From Minwuia thermotolerans (GTDB lineage: Bacteria; Pseudomonadota; Alphaproteobacteria; Minwuiales; Minwuiaceae), in assembly GCF_002924445.1 (NCBI RefSeq), contig NZ_PIGG01000081.1:1-64000 (forward strand): 64,000 bases of DNA, given 5' to 3'. Positions within the stretch are counted from its first letter, which is position 1; each line of letters starts with the position of its first letter. This document shows positions 43,089 to 51,274 of the stretch, piece after piece. Under the pieces are notes generated by a model. The model ran no database searches, was not told where the DNA came from, and saw only the letters and a list, made by a program, of their open reading frames with translations. A program made the translations under genes and the position numbers.

Positions 43089-44798
43089 TCACCCGGCATA
43101 TTCGGGAAGCTGCTCGAGCTCTTCCTCGGTCATCTCGACGATGACGCGGTCATTGCCCGGCTCCATCTGCACGCGGTCCTGCGGCACGACGACTTCTTCG
43201 TCGCCGAGACCCAGGAAGCCGCCATATTCGACCACGACCTCGTCGATCTGGCCGTTCTCGTCACGCAGCACCCGTTCGATCTCGCCGACCTCGTCACCGC
43301 GGGAGGAATAGACCTCGGTGCCGACCAGATCGGTGTCCTCGGCTTCGACGAGGCTCCATTCCTCGTCGTACTCGTCGATCCGGCCCTCGGCGGCGCGGTC
43401 GTTTTCGCGGACCATCGGGTCCCCGGAGGCGCCCGCCGCGGCCTGGGCGTCGGCAGTGGCGTCAGCGCCGGCGTTGGCTTCAGCTTCCGCATCGGCGCCG
43501 GCGTCCGTATCGCTCATACCGGTCTCCATGCCGGCGCCACCCTCGATGGAGGCGTCGGCGTCGCCTTCGACCACAGCGACCTCGAGCTCTTCTTCCTGCT
43601 GCCCGGTCTGGCCGCTCTGATCCGTGGCCTGCTGACCGGACTGCTGTCCCGCCTGGCCGCTGGTTTGCTGTCCGGCCTGCTGTTCGGTCGCCGAACGGTC
43701 GGCTTCCCTGACGCTGACCTGCGCGTCGGTCTCGCCCTCGATCTCGACCTCGGGCGCCGGCTGGTCGACGCTGACTTCCGGCCGCGGCTGGTTCACGGCG
43801 ACGTCGGGCGCCTGCTGCTCGACGGTGACATCGGGATCGCCCTCGACGACCTGCACGTCGGCCTTACCCGGCTCGACCTCGACCTCCGAGGAGTCCTGCT
43901 GGATCTGAACCTCGCCGCGCTGGCCTTCCTGCACCGTCTTCTCGGTGCGCTCGGCGACCGTCACGGTCTCGGTCTCGGCTTCGGCCTCGTCGTCCTGGGC
44001 CTTCACGGCGACGTCCTCGGGCAGTTCGGTCTCCTTGATGGTGACCTCGGCCTTGCCGCCGCTCTCGACCTCGATCTCGGGCTGCGCCTTCTGCACCTTC
44101 ACTTCGGGCTTGGCCTGGTTGACGCTGACCTCGGGACGGTCCTGTTCGACGATCACCCGGGGCTCCGGATCGACCACGGTGATACGCGGCGGCGTCTGTT
44201 CGACCTCGATCTGCGCGGGCGGCTGCTCCACCACCAGTTCGGCATCCTCGCCTTCGGCCGCGGTGCGCGGGCCGGATTCGGCGTCGGCCTGCGCGCCGGC
44301 AGTCACCTCAGCGCCGCCCTTGCGGCCGTTCATGCCCACGCGGTCCTGTCCGGATGCGCGCATCAGGGTCTGCTGCCCGGCGTTCAGGGCATCGGCCAGA
44401 ATGATCACGTCGATGTCGTCTTCCATGTCCTGCATGGTCTGTTTCAGGTCGGCGCGTCCGCGGGCCACGATCTCGGCGTCGGTCGCCTTGATCTGGCCGC
44501 CCTCCATGCGGGCCAGCACGCGGTCCAGGTTCTGGAACGCCGCACGGGCTTCCTTCTGCAGTTCGCGGGCTTCCGGGCTGCCCTTCTTCACACCGCGTTC
44601 GGCGGCCTGGCGGAGGTTCCGCTCGGCGCGCTCCATCTCGCGGACGGACTGACGGACCTCCTGATTCATGGCGCGGTCCTGCTGCGTCGCCTGCGGCGTC
44701 CGGTTCTGGTTTTCGTTCTGGTTCTGCTGCTGCGCAATCGCGGGAACGGTTGCGAGTGTGGTGGCCAGCGCGGTCGCGGCCAGGAGTTGCTTGATCAT
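43089..44798 (-). CDS. Exported acidic repeat protein with C-terminal PRC-barrel domain
   Basis: 569-residue secreted or periplasmic protein. Layout: signal peptide 1-22 (cut after AIA); a helical, Arg/Glu-rich coiled region about 40-150; two arrays of short repeats of the type P-[DE]-V-x-V-x-Q (about 192-262 and 295-365); a Gln/Ser/Gly linker 370-402; an Ala/Asp/Gly low-complexity stretch 425-460; and a PRC-barrel at 488-560 (LVGTEVYSSRGDEVGEIERV, then VVVPQDRVQM). The protein is very acidic. PRC-barrels occur in ribosome-maturation and stress/envelope proteins; this role is unknown. Flanked by three STAS-like paralogs on the other strand. Confidence 0.8.
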   Translation of the reverse strand: MIKQLLAATALATTLATVPAIAQQQNQNENQNRTPQATQQDRAMNQEVRQSVREMERAERNLRQAAERGVKKGSPEARELQKEARAAFQNLDRVLARMEGGQIKATDAEIVARGRADLKQTMQDMEDDIDVIILADALNAGQQTLMRASGQDRVGMNGRKGGAEVTAGAQADAESGPRTAAEGEDAELVVEQPPAQIEVEQTPPRITVVDPEPRVIVEQDRPEVSVNQAKPEVKVQKAQPEIEVESGGKAEVTIKETELPEDVAVKAQDDEAEAETETVTVAERTEKTVQEGQRGEVQIQQDSSEVEVEPGKADVQVVEGDPDVTVEQQAPDVAVNQPRPEVSVDQPAPEVEIEGETDAQVSVREADRSATEQQAGQQTSGQAGQQSGQQATDQSGQTGQQEEELEVAVVEGDADASIEGGAGMETGMSDTDAGADAEAEANAGADATADAQAAAGASGDPMVRENDRAAEGRIDEYDEEWSLVEAEDTDLVGTEVYSSRGDEVGEIERVLRDENGQIDEVVVEYGGFLGLGDEEVVVPQDRVQMEPGNDRVIVEMTEEELEQLPEYAG

Positions 44799-45041
44799 AT
44801 TGTTGTTCCTCTACTCGCGTTACTCTACTTGGCCTCCGCCCGCGTCCGGTTCGGGACGGCGGCGCGAGGCATCGTTCGTTCGCGCTCTCTACCTCGACGG
44901 CGCGGCGGCCGCCTTCAACCGGGGCCACCCCCGGACAGGCTGTCGCATCCGTTCGATACTTCGTTCGCAAATACCGCTTTCGCGCCGCGCCGTATGGGCC
45001 ACTATGGCGGCGGTGGCTCGTTGGAGTGTGGGGCCGGCGGA

Positions 45042-45434
45042 ATGAAGAATATGGAGACGCGCCATGATGCCGACGCCGTCCTCTTCATCATGCGCGGCAG
45101 GGTCACGTTGGAGGACTTTCTCGAGGCGGGCGACGCGCATTTCGGCCGTCACGCCACGCCGCGTGCCGTCTGGGACCTGCGCCGCGCCGATCTCAGCGGC
45201 CTCGAGGTCGAGGATCTGAAGCGTGTGGCGGCGCGCTCGCGGGAGGCCGCGGCCAGCCGGTCGGACCCGCGAACGGCCCTGGTGGTCGACAGTGAGGCCG
45301 ACATGCTGCTCGCCCGGCTTTTCGACGCGCTTTCCGAAACGCGCGAGTCGCCGGTGATCTATGAAGTGTTCTTCGATCTCGAACCCGCCTGGGCCTGGCT
45401 GGGTGTCGACAACCCGTTTCCCGACCGACGCTGA
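45042..45434 (+). CDS. STAS/SpoIIAA-like small protein (paralog 2 of 3)
   Basis: 130-residue soluble protein paralogous to those at 42610 and 45544. Core segments: AVLFIMRGRVTLEDFLEAG, AVWDLRRADLSGLEVEDL, RTALVVDSEADMLLARLFDAL, SETRESPVIYEVFFDLEP and AWAWLGVDNPFPD. The ATG at 45042 follows GGCGG; a second ATG at 45051 is possible. Transcribed away from the PRC-barrel gene, whose start lies 243 bases upstream on the other strand, so the two share a divergent control region. Confidence 0.75.
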   Translation: MKNMETRHDADAVLFIMRGRVTLEDFLEAGDAHFGRHATPRAVWDLRRADLSGLEVEDLKRVAARSREAAASRSDPRTALVVDSEADMLLARLFDALSETRESPVIYEVFFDLEPAWAWLGVDNPFPDRR

Positions 45435-45543
45435 TCACCCCGGCGCGTTCACGACATTGTAACCCGCGCCGGTTTCTGCTCCGATTGCATGAAGAACGAT
45501 GCGCCGCCCGCACGGCGTGCGGTCGCCTGCCAGGGGAGCCGAA

Positions 45544-45963
45544 ATGGGGCAGCTGACGCTGGAGCATCTTCCGGGGCATGATCTCGTGGTCTTCACCGGG
45601 ATCGGCATGCTGCTGGGATCCCAGGTCGTCGACGCCAATCGCTGGCGGGAAGCCAATTGTCCCACCAACCTGACGCTCTGGGACCTGCGGGACGCCGACA
45701 TGAGCGAGATCACCCTGCCGGAGATCCGCGACATCGTCGAAGGCCTGGTGGAGCAGGCGGTCATCCATGAACGCCGCCGCACCGCGCTGGTGATGGACGA
45801 TCAGCACAACCTGCCCATCGCCCGGCTCTACGCCCAGGTCGCGGAGTACCGGAACCTGCCGATCGACTCCCATGTCTACGATTCCATGACCGACGCCTGC
45901 GCCTGGCTGGGTATCGATCCGCCGCCCCTGAGCGACCCGGATAAAGTTCTGCTTTCGTTCTGA
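45544..45963 (+). CDS. STAS/SpoIIAA-like small protein (paralog 3 of 3)
   Basis: 139-residue paralog with LTLWDLRDADMSEITLPEI, RRRTALVMDDQHNLPIARLY, VAEYRNLPIDSHVYDSM and ACAWLGIDPPPLSD. A clear GGGGAG precedes the ATG. It lies 109 bases after paralog 2 and 28 bases before comM, probably in one transcript with them. STAS-type folds often act in partner-switch regulation or lipid binding; no phosphorylatable serine can be assigned with confidence. Confidence 0.75.
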   Translation: MGQLTLEHLPGHDLVVFTGIGMLLGSQVVDANRWREANCPTNLTLWDLRDADMSEITLPEIRDIVEGLVEQAVIHERRRTALVMDDQHNLPIARLYAQVAEYRNLPIDSHVYDSMTDACAWLGIDPPPLSDPDKVLLSF

Positions 45964-45991
45964 AAGCATCCTGCCTACAATCGCCGCCGTC

Positions 45992-47506
45992 ATGGTTGCC
46001 CGCATCGCCACAGTCTCCTTTCAGGGGTTCCGTGCGCGTCTCGTCGACGTGCAGGTGCAGATTTCGCCGCAGATGCCGGCGACGGCCATCGTCGGCCTGC
46101 CCGACAAGGCCGTGGCGGAGAGCAAGGAGCGCGTGCGCTCGGCGCTTGACGCCATCGGGCTCGGCCTGCCGCCCAAGCGCATCACCGTGAACCTGTCGCC
46201 GGCTGACCTGCCGAAGGAAGGCAGTCACTACGACCTGCCCATCGCGCTGGCCCTGCTGACGGCGATGGACGTGCTGCCGGCCGACGAGATGGCGCGCTTC
46301 ATGGCGCTGGGCGAACTGGCGCTGGATGGCCAGATCGCGCCGGTTGCGGGGGTGCTGCCGGCCGGGGTCGCGGCGGCCGAGCGCGGCATGGGTCTGATCT
46401 GCCCGGCGGCCTGCGGCGGGGAGGCGGCCTGGGCCGGCGATCTCGACATCGTGGCCGCGCCGGACCTGCTGGCCATCGTCAACCACTTCAAGGGGGCGCA
46501 GGTGCTGCAGCCGCCGAAGCCGGGGCCGGTCGAGACCGACGCCACGGGGCCCGACCTGCGCGACATCAAGGGCCAGGAAAGCGCCAAGCGCGCGCTCGAG
46601 ATCGCCGCCGCCGGCGGCCACAACATGTTGATGATCGGGCCGCCGGGCTCCGGCAAGTCGATGCTGGCGGCGCGTCTGCCGGGGCTGCTGCCGCCGCTTT
46701 CGGCGGGGGAGGCGCTGGAGGTCTCCATGATCCGCAGCCTGGCCGGCGAACTGGCCGAGGGGCGGCTCTCCCGCCGCCGGCCGTTTCGCAACCCGCATCA
46801 TTCGACCTCGACCCCGGCGCTGGTCGGCGGCGGCCTCCGCGTCCGCCCGGGGGAGATCAGCCTGGCGCACCGGGGCGTCCTGTTCCTGGACGAACTGCCG
46901 GAGTTCCCGCGGCCGGCCCTCGAATCGCTGCGTCAGCCGCTGGAGACGGCGGAGGCGGTGGTGGCCCGCGCCAACGCCCACGTCACCTATCCGGCGCGAG
47001 TGCAACTCGTCGCCGCCATGAACCCCTGCCGCTGCGGCCATCTGGACGACGCGGAGCGCGCCTGCAGCCGCGCGCCGCGCTGCGCCGCCGACTATCAGGC
47101 GAAGATTTCCGGCCCGCTGATCGACCGCATCGACCTCGCCATCGACGTGCCCGCGGTCTCGGCAGCCGATCTCACCCTGCCGCCGGCGGCGGAAGGCTCG
47201 GTGGAGGTCGCGAAGCGCGTCGCCGAGGCGCGGCGGATCCAGGCCTGCCGCGGCGAGACGCTCGGCATCGACGCCCGCACCAATTCGGAAGTGGACGGGG
47301 AGGCGCTGGCCGAAGTGGCGACGCCGGAACCTGCGGCCCAGACCCTGCTCACCGACGCCGCCGAAAGGCTGAAGCTCTCGGCGCGCGGCTATACCCGCGT
47401 GATCCGCGTGGCGCGGACCATCGCCGACCTTGCCGGCGCCGAGACCATCGCCCGCGCCCATATCGCCGAGGCGCTGACCTACCGGCGAAGGGGCGCGGTG
47501 AGTTAG
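45992..47506 (+). CDS. comM: YifB/ComM-family Mg-chelatase-like AAA ATPase
   Basis: 504-residue hexameric helicase that promotes branch migration during natural transformation and recombination. Start MVARIATVSFQGFRARLVDVQVQ is typical. The N-terminal LonC-like domain (up to about 170) contains VGLPDKAVAESKERVRSAL. Walker A is GPPGSGKSM (216-224), Walker B FLDELPEF, and a zinc-type cysteine cluster is seen in MNPCRCGHLDD...ACSRAPRC. The C-terminal Mg_chelatase_C domain has SARGYTRVIRVARTIADL. The stop overlaps a convergent gene by 4 bases. Confidence 0.95.
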   Translation: MVARIATVSFQGFRARLVDVQVQISPQMPATAIVGLPDKAVAESKERVRSALDAIGLGLPPKRITVNLSPADLPKEGSHYDLPIALALLTAMDVLPADEMARFMALGELALDGQIAPVAGVLPAGVAAAERGMGLICPAACGGEAAWAGDLDIVAAPDLLAIVNHFKGAQVLQPPKPGPVETDATGPDLRDIKGQESAKRALEIAAAGGHNMLMIGPPGSGKSMLAARLPGLLPPLSAGEALEVSMIRSLAGELAEGRLSRRRPFRNPHHSTSTPALVGGGLRVRPGEISLAHRGVLFLDELPEFPRPALESLRQPLETAEAVVARANAHVTYPARVQLVAAMNPCRCGHLDDAERACSRAPRCAADYQAKISGPLIDRIDLAIDVPAVSAADLTLPPAAEGSVEVAKRVAEARRIQACRGETLGIDARTNSEVDGEALAEVATPEPAAQTLLTDAAERLKLSARGYTRVIRVARTIADLAGAETIARAHIAEALTYRRRGAVS

Positions 47507-49761
47507 ACGACCTGCGCCGCCCGGATCGCCCGCCAGATGCGGTGGGGCGTGAAGGGCGGCTCGAGGTCCGTGACGCCCAGGCCGCGCAGCGCGTCGTAGA
47601 CGGCGTTGGCGATGGCGACCGGCGCGCCGTTGGCGCCCATCTCTCCGATGCCGCGCGCGCCCAGGATATTGGTGGGCGAGAGCGTCTCGATGAATTCCGC
47701 GCCGATCGCCGGCAGGTCGCCGGCGCGCGGCATGGCGTAATCCATGAAGGTGCCGGCGACGAGCTGGCCCGTCTCCAGGTCGTAGGCCGCGTGTTCCCAG
47801 AGCGCCTGGCCCGCGCCCTGGACCAGCGCGCCGTGGGACTGGCCGGCCAGCAGCACGGGATTGATGATGCGGCCCGCGTCGTCGCAGGAGACGAGCTTGG
47901 TCAGCCGGATCGCGCCGGTTTCCGTGTCGATCTCGACTTCCGCGCCGACGGCGCCATAGGGGAAGGCCGCGACCTGGTCGGCGAAGTCCTGCTCGGCCTC
48001 CAGGCCGTCATCGCCGGCCACGTCGAACAGGCTCACGCGGCGGTCGGTGCCGGCGACGCTGAAATGGCCGCCGGCGTATTCGATGTCGGCGGCGGCGGTT
48101 TCCAGCAGGTCGGCCGCGCGCGCCTTGCCCAGCCGGATCACCTCGTCGGCGGTCCGCGTCAGCGTCGAGCCCGAGATCACGGTGGACGAGGAACCGCCTG
48201 TGCCGCCGCCGCGCCGGAGCTGCGCCGTGTCGCCCTGGCGGACGTCGATCAGGTCGACCGGCACGCCGAGGCGGTCGGCGAGTATCTGGGCGAAGACGGT
48301 CTCGTGGCCCTGACCCGTGGACTGGGTGCCGGTCCAGGCCACGATCCGGCCGTCGCCGGAGACGGTTACGCGGCTGGTCTCCGCCGAGGAGCCGCCGATC
48401 GGATGCAGGTTGCAGCAGATGCCGACGCCGCGCCGGATGGGCCCGTCCCGGCGGGCCAGGTTCCAGTCGAGCGCATGCGCCGTCGATTGCAGGGCCGCGG
48501 CGTAGTCGCCGCCGGCGTCGAGCACCTTCCCCGTGGCCGTGGTATAGGGCAGGGCGTCTGCCGGGACGAGGTTGCGCCGGCGAATCTCGACGGGGTCCAG
48601 GCCGAGCTCGCCCGCCGCAAGGTCGACCAGCCGTTCCAGGCAATAGATCGCCGGCGGCTTGCCCGCGCCGCGATAGGCGTCGACCGGCACGGTGTTGGTG
48701 TAGAATCCACGCACCCGGAGCCCTGCCACGGACACGTCGTAGAGGCCGGTCAGCACCTTCGCCATGCCGTCGGTCGGCACGCCGGGCGCAAAGCCTGAGA
48801 GGAACGCGCCCATGTCGGCGTCCACGTCCATGGTGACGGCGAGGATGCGGCCCTCATCGTTGAAGCCCATCCGGGCGGTGACGAACTGGTCGCGCGCATG
48901 GACCTCCGAGACGAAGCTCTCGGCGCGTTCCGATACCCACCGCACGGGCCGTTTCAGCCGCCAGCAGGCCCAGGCCACCGCCGCCTGCTCCTGATAGACG
49001 AAGCCCTTCGGCCCGAAGCCGCCGCCGACATCGGGCACAATCACGCGCAGCCGTTCGCGCGGCCAGTTCAGGGCGAACTTCGTCAGCATGACCTTCAGCG
49101 CGTGCGCGCCCTGGGTCGCCGCCGTCAGCACGACCTGTCCCGCCCCGGCGTCGTATTCCGCCTGCGCGGCGAGCCCCTCGAGCGCGCCGCCCACCATCCG
49201 GTTCTGGTGGAAGCGCATATCGACCCGGCGCGGCGCGTCGGCGACCGCCTTCGACGCGGCCTCGAAGTCGCCGGCTTCCCAGTCGAAGGCCATGTTTTCG
49301 GGGATGCCATCATGGATCGCGGGCGCGCGGGCGCATTCCAGCGCGGGCGGCGATTCCTCGATGTCGATCTCGACCAGCTCCGCCGCTGCCAGGGCCTTGG
49401 CCCGGGTCCGGGCCAGCACGACGGCCAGCGGCTGCCCCACATGATGGACCTGCGCCTCCGGCAGGACGGGCCGCCGGGCCTGATGCATCGGGGTGCCGTC
49501 GCGATTGGTGACGGGGGCGCCGGTCGGGATATGACCCAGGCCGTCCGCCGCCGCTTCGCGGCCCGTCAGCACTGCGGCGACGCCCGGCGCGGCCGCGGCG
49601 GCGGCGCTGTCGATGCCCGCGATTCGTCCGAAGGCGACCGGCGAACGGACGAAGACGGCGTGCAACGCGTCCGGCGTCTCGATGTCCGCGGTGTAGCGGC
49701 CGCGGCCGGTGACGAAGCGCAGATCCTCCTTGCGGCCGATGCCCTCGCCGATGCGCGCCAT
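47503..49761 (-). CDS. Xanthine dehydrogenase family molybdopterin-binding subunit (stand-alone)
   Basis: 752-residue large subunit of the aldehyde/CO/xanthine oxidoreductase family, binding molybdopterin cytosine dinucleotide. It opens RIGEGIGRKEDLRFVTGRGRY, with VPDVGGGFGPKGFVYQEQAA, the cofactor contact TQSTGQGHETVFAQ and the catalytic glutamate region in GARGIGEMGANGAP. The start at 49761 is chosen because GGGGGA precedes it; the frame extends 12 codons further. The usual FAD and 2Fe-2S subunits are not adjacent. Divergent from a MarR regulator at 49975, which may control it. Confidence 0.9.
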   Translation of the reverse strand: MARIGEGIGRKEDLRFVTGRGRYTADIETPDALHAVFVRSPVAFGRIAGIDSAAAAAAPGVAAVLTGREAAADGLGHIPTGAPVTNRDGTPMHQARRPVLPEAQVHHVGQPLAVVLARTRAKALAAAELVEIDIEESPPALECARAPAIHDGIPENMAFDWEAGDFEAASKAVADAPRRVDMRFHQNRMVGGALEGLAAQAEYDAGAGQVVLTAATQGAHALKVMLTKFALNWPRERLRVIVPDVGGGFGPKGFVYQEQAAVAWACWRLKRPVRWVSERAESFVSEVHARDQFVTARMGFNDEGRILAVTMDVDADMGAFLSGFAPGVPTDGMAKVLTGLYDVSVAGLRVRGFYTNTVPVDAYRGAGKPPAIYCLERLVDLAAGELGLDPVEIRRRNLVPADALPYTTATGKVLDAGGDYAAALQSTAHALDWNLARRDGPIRRGVGICCNLHPIGGSSAETSRVTVSGDGRIVAWTGTQSTGQGHETVFAQILADRLGVPVDLIDVRQGDTAQLRRGGGTGGSSSTVISGSTLTRTADEVIRLGKARAADLLETAAADIEYAGGHFSVAGTDRRVSLFDVAGDDGLEAEQDFADQVAAFPYGAVGAEVEIDTETGAIRLTKLVSCDDAGRIINPVLLAGQSHGALVQGAGQALWEHAAYDLETGQLVAGTFMDYAMPRAGDLPAIGAEFIETLSPTNILGARGIGEMGANGAPVAIANAVYDALRGLGVTDLEPPFTPHRIWRAIRAAQVV

Positions 49762-49974
49762 GTGCTTCCCCCATTGAAACGTCCCGGATTGAACCATCCG
49801 CAGGCACGATCGGTCGAGCCATCCGTGCAGTCTGCCTCAATTTCAAGCATCGAATCAGGACAGACCTGCCATGCGCGGAAAAACGTACGCCTGCGAACTA
49901 AAATCAGTTGCCGGGGCAATGGGCCTGTGACAGCTTCGCCCCCGAAACGGCAACGGCGGAAGGGCGGCGCGACC

Positions 49975-50334
49975 ATGGGAGACACGGGGCAGAACCTTGG
50001 CAATCTCTCGGTCTGGTGCAGCGCCCTGACAGGATTCGTCGCATCCGACGAGCCCGATCTGTCGACACGGCAGCTCGCCATCCTGATGAATGTCTATCTG
50101 CGCGGCGGGCCCCATACGGTGCGCGGCCTGGCCGAGACGCTCAACATTTCCAAGCCTGCGGTCAGCCGCGCGCTCGACGCGCTGGGCTCCAAGGGGCTGA
50201 CCCGGCGGCTGCGGGACGAGACCGACCGGCGCAACGTGCTGGTGCAGCGCACGGACGCCGGCGTCGCCTTCCTTTCCGCTTTCGCGGATCTGGTCCGCGC
50301 GGCCGAGGAGGACGATCGGCGGTCCTATGGCTGA
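49975..50334 (+). CDS. MarR family transcriptional regulator
   Basis: 119-residue winged-helix DNA-binding protein, somewhat short for MarR. The recognition helix lies in LAETLNISKPAVSRALDAL and the wing in RRLRDETDRRNVLVQRTDAG. It begins LGNLSVWCSALTGF. The ATG at 49975 was chosen; a long in-frame extension upstream overlaps the dehydrogenase gene and is not MarR-like. It overlaps the NlpC/P60 gene by 8 bases. Its position suggests control of the divergent dehydrogenase. Confidence 0.83.
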   Translation: MGDTGQNLGNLSVWCSALTGFVASDEPDLSTRQLAILMNVYLRGGPHTVRGLAETLNISKPAVSRALDALGSKGLTRRLRDETDRRNVLVQRTDAGVAFLSAFADLVRAAEEDDRRSYG

Positions 50335-51187
50335 CGGCCTCGACAGCCGCCGCCATCCGTTTCGAGCCGACCTAGCCGCCGGTTATCTGAGAGAACGCGT
50401 TTCGGCGCCGCGCTATGCGGATCCCGTACGCCGCACGGTGGTGGCCGAGACCGCCTCGATCCGCCGGCAGCCCGACGCCGGCGCCATGCAGATCTCCGAA
50501 CTGCTCCACGGCGAGCCGGTCGACGTCTACGCCGCCGAGGGCGGCTGGGCCTGGGCCCAGGGCGCGCTGGACGGCTATGTCGGCTACGTCGCCGAAACCG
50601 ACCTGGCTGAAGCCGGACCGACGCCCACGCACATGGTGCGGGCGCGGCTCAGCCATATGTTTCCCGAAGCGAGCATCAAGCTGCCGCCCGCCGGGCGTCT
50701 CACTCTCGGCGCGCGGGTCGCGGTGACGGATGTCTCGGGCAGGTTCGCGCGCCTGGCCGACGGCCGCTTCGTCATCGCCGATCATCTCCGCCCGCTGGGC
50801 CAGCCGGAGGCCGATGTCGTCGCCGTGGCGCTGCGCAATCTCGGCGCGCCCTATCTGTGGGGCGGCCGCTCCAGCCTGGGGCTCGACTGTTCGGGCCTGG
50901 TGCAGGTGGCCTTCCAGGCCTGCGGCTTCCTGCCGCCGCGCGATTCGGACATGCAGGCGAAGGAACTCGGCGCCGCGAAGCCGGTGCCGAAGGGCCCCGA
51001 AGGCCTGGAACGCGGCGACGTGGTCTATTTTCCCGGCCATTGCATGATCGCCGACGGGGCCGGTGGCCTTGTCCATGCCAATGCGACCCACATGATGGTG
51101 ACACACGAGCCGGCGGATACCGTCTTCGCCCGCACGCCGGGCGGCTGGAACGCCGTGACAGACGTCCGCGCCCGACCCGTGGACTGA
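50327..51187 (+). CDS. NlpC/P60 family peptidase with SH3 domains
   Basis: 286-residue predicted gamma-D-glutamyl peptidase acting on murein peptides. N-terminal SH3-like modules (about 40-155: TASIRRQPDAGAMQISELLHGEPV, then WAWAQGALDGYVGYV) precede an NlpC/P60 domain with the nucleophile in GLDCSGLVQVAF (Cys188) and histidine in LVHANATHMM (His250). No signal peptide is evident, so it may act on recycled muropeptides in the cytosol or be exported otherwise. Overlaps the MarR gene by 8 bases. Confidence 0.9.
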   Translation: MADGLDSRRHPFRADLAAGYLRERVSAPRYADPVRRTVVAETASIRRQPDAGAMQISELLHGEPVDVYAAEGGWAWAQGALDGYVGYVAETDLAEAGPTPTHMVRARLSHMFPEASIKLPPAGRLTLGARVAVTDVSGRFARLADGRFVIADHLRPLGQPEADVVAVALRNLGAPYLWGGRSSLGLDCSGLVQVAFQACGFLPPRDSDMQAKELGAAKPVPKGPEGLERGDVVYFPGHCMIADGAGGLVHANATHMMVTHEPADTVFARTPGGWNAVTDVRARPVD

Positions 51188-51213
51188 GCGGCCGCTCCAA
51201 CCGTCGCAATCAA

Positions 51214-51240
51214 TTGCATTTGCAATTATTGCATTTGCAA
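51214..51240 (+). promoter_or_regulatory. Double palindromic operator upstream of the LLM oxidoreductase-MarR operon
   Basis: Two identical 12-bp near-palindromes TTGCATTTGCAA (inverted repeat TTGCA-TT-TGCAA) at 51214-51225 and 51229-51240, centres 15 bases apart, within a short AT-rich stretch 35 bases before the LLM gene start. The spacing and position suggest a repressor site. The best candidate binder is the MarR protein encoded in the same operon (52351), inferred from context. Confidence 0.65.
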
Positions 51241-51274
51241 ATTACCCTGCGTCAAAACACAGGGAGGCAGGGTC

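Noticed and set aside
41353-43092. 579-codon minus-strand frame
   Set aside because: Covers gshA, the glucosaminidase and paralog 1 of the STAS-like group on the opposite strand; no motifs.
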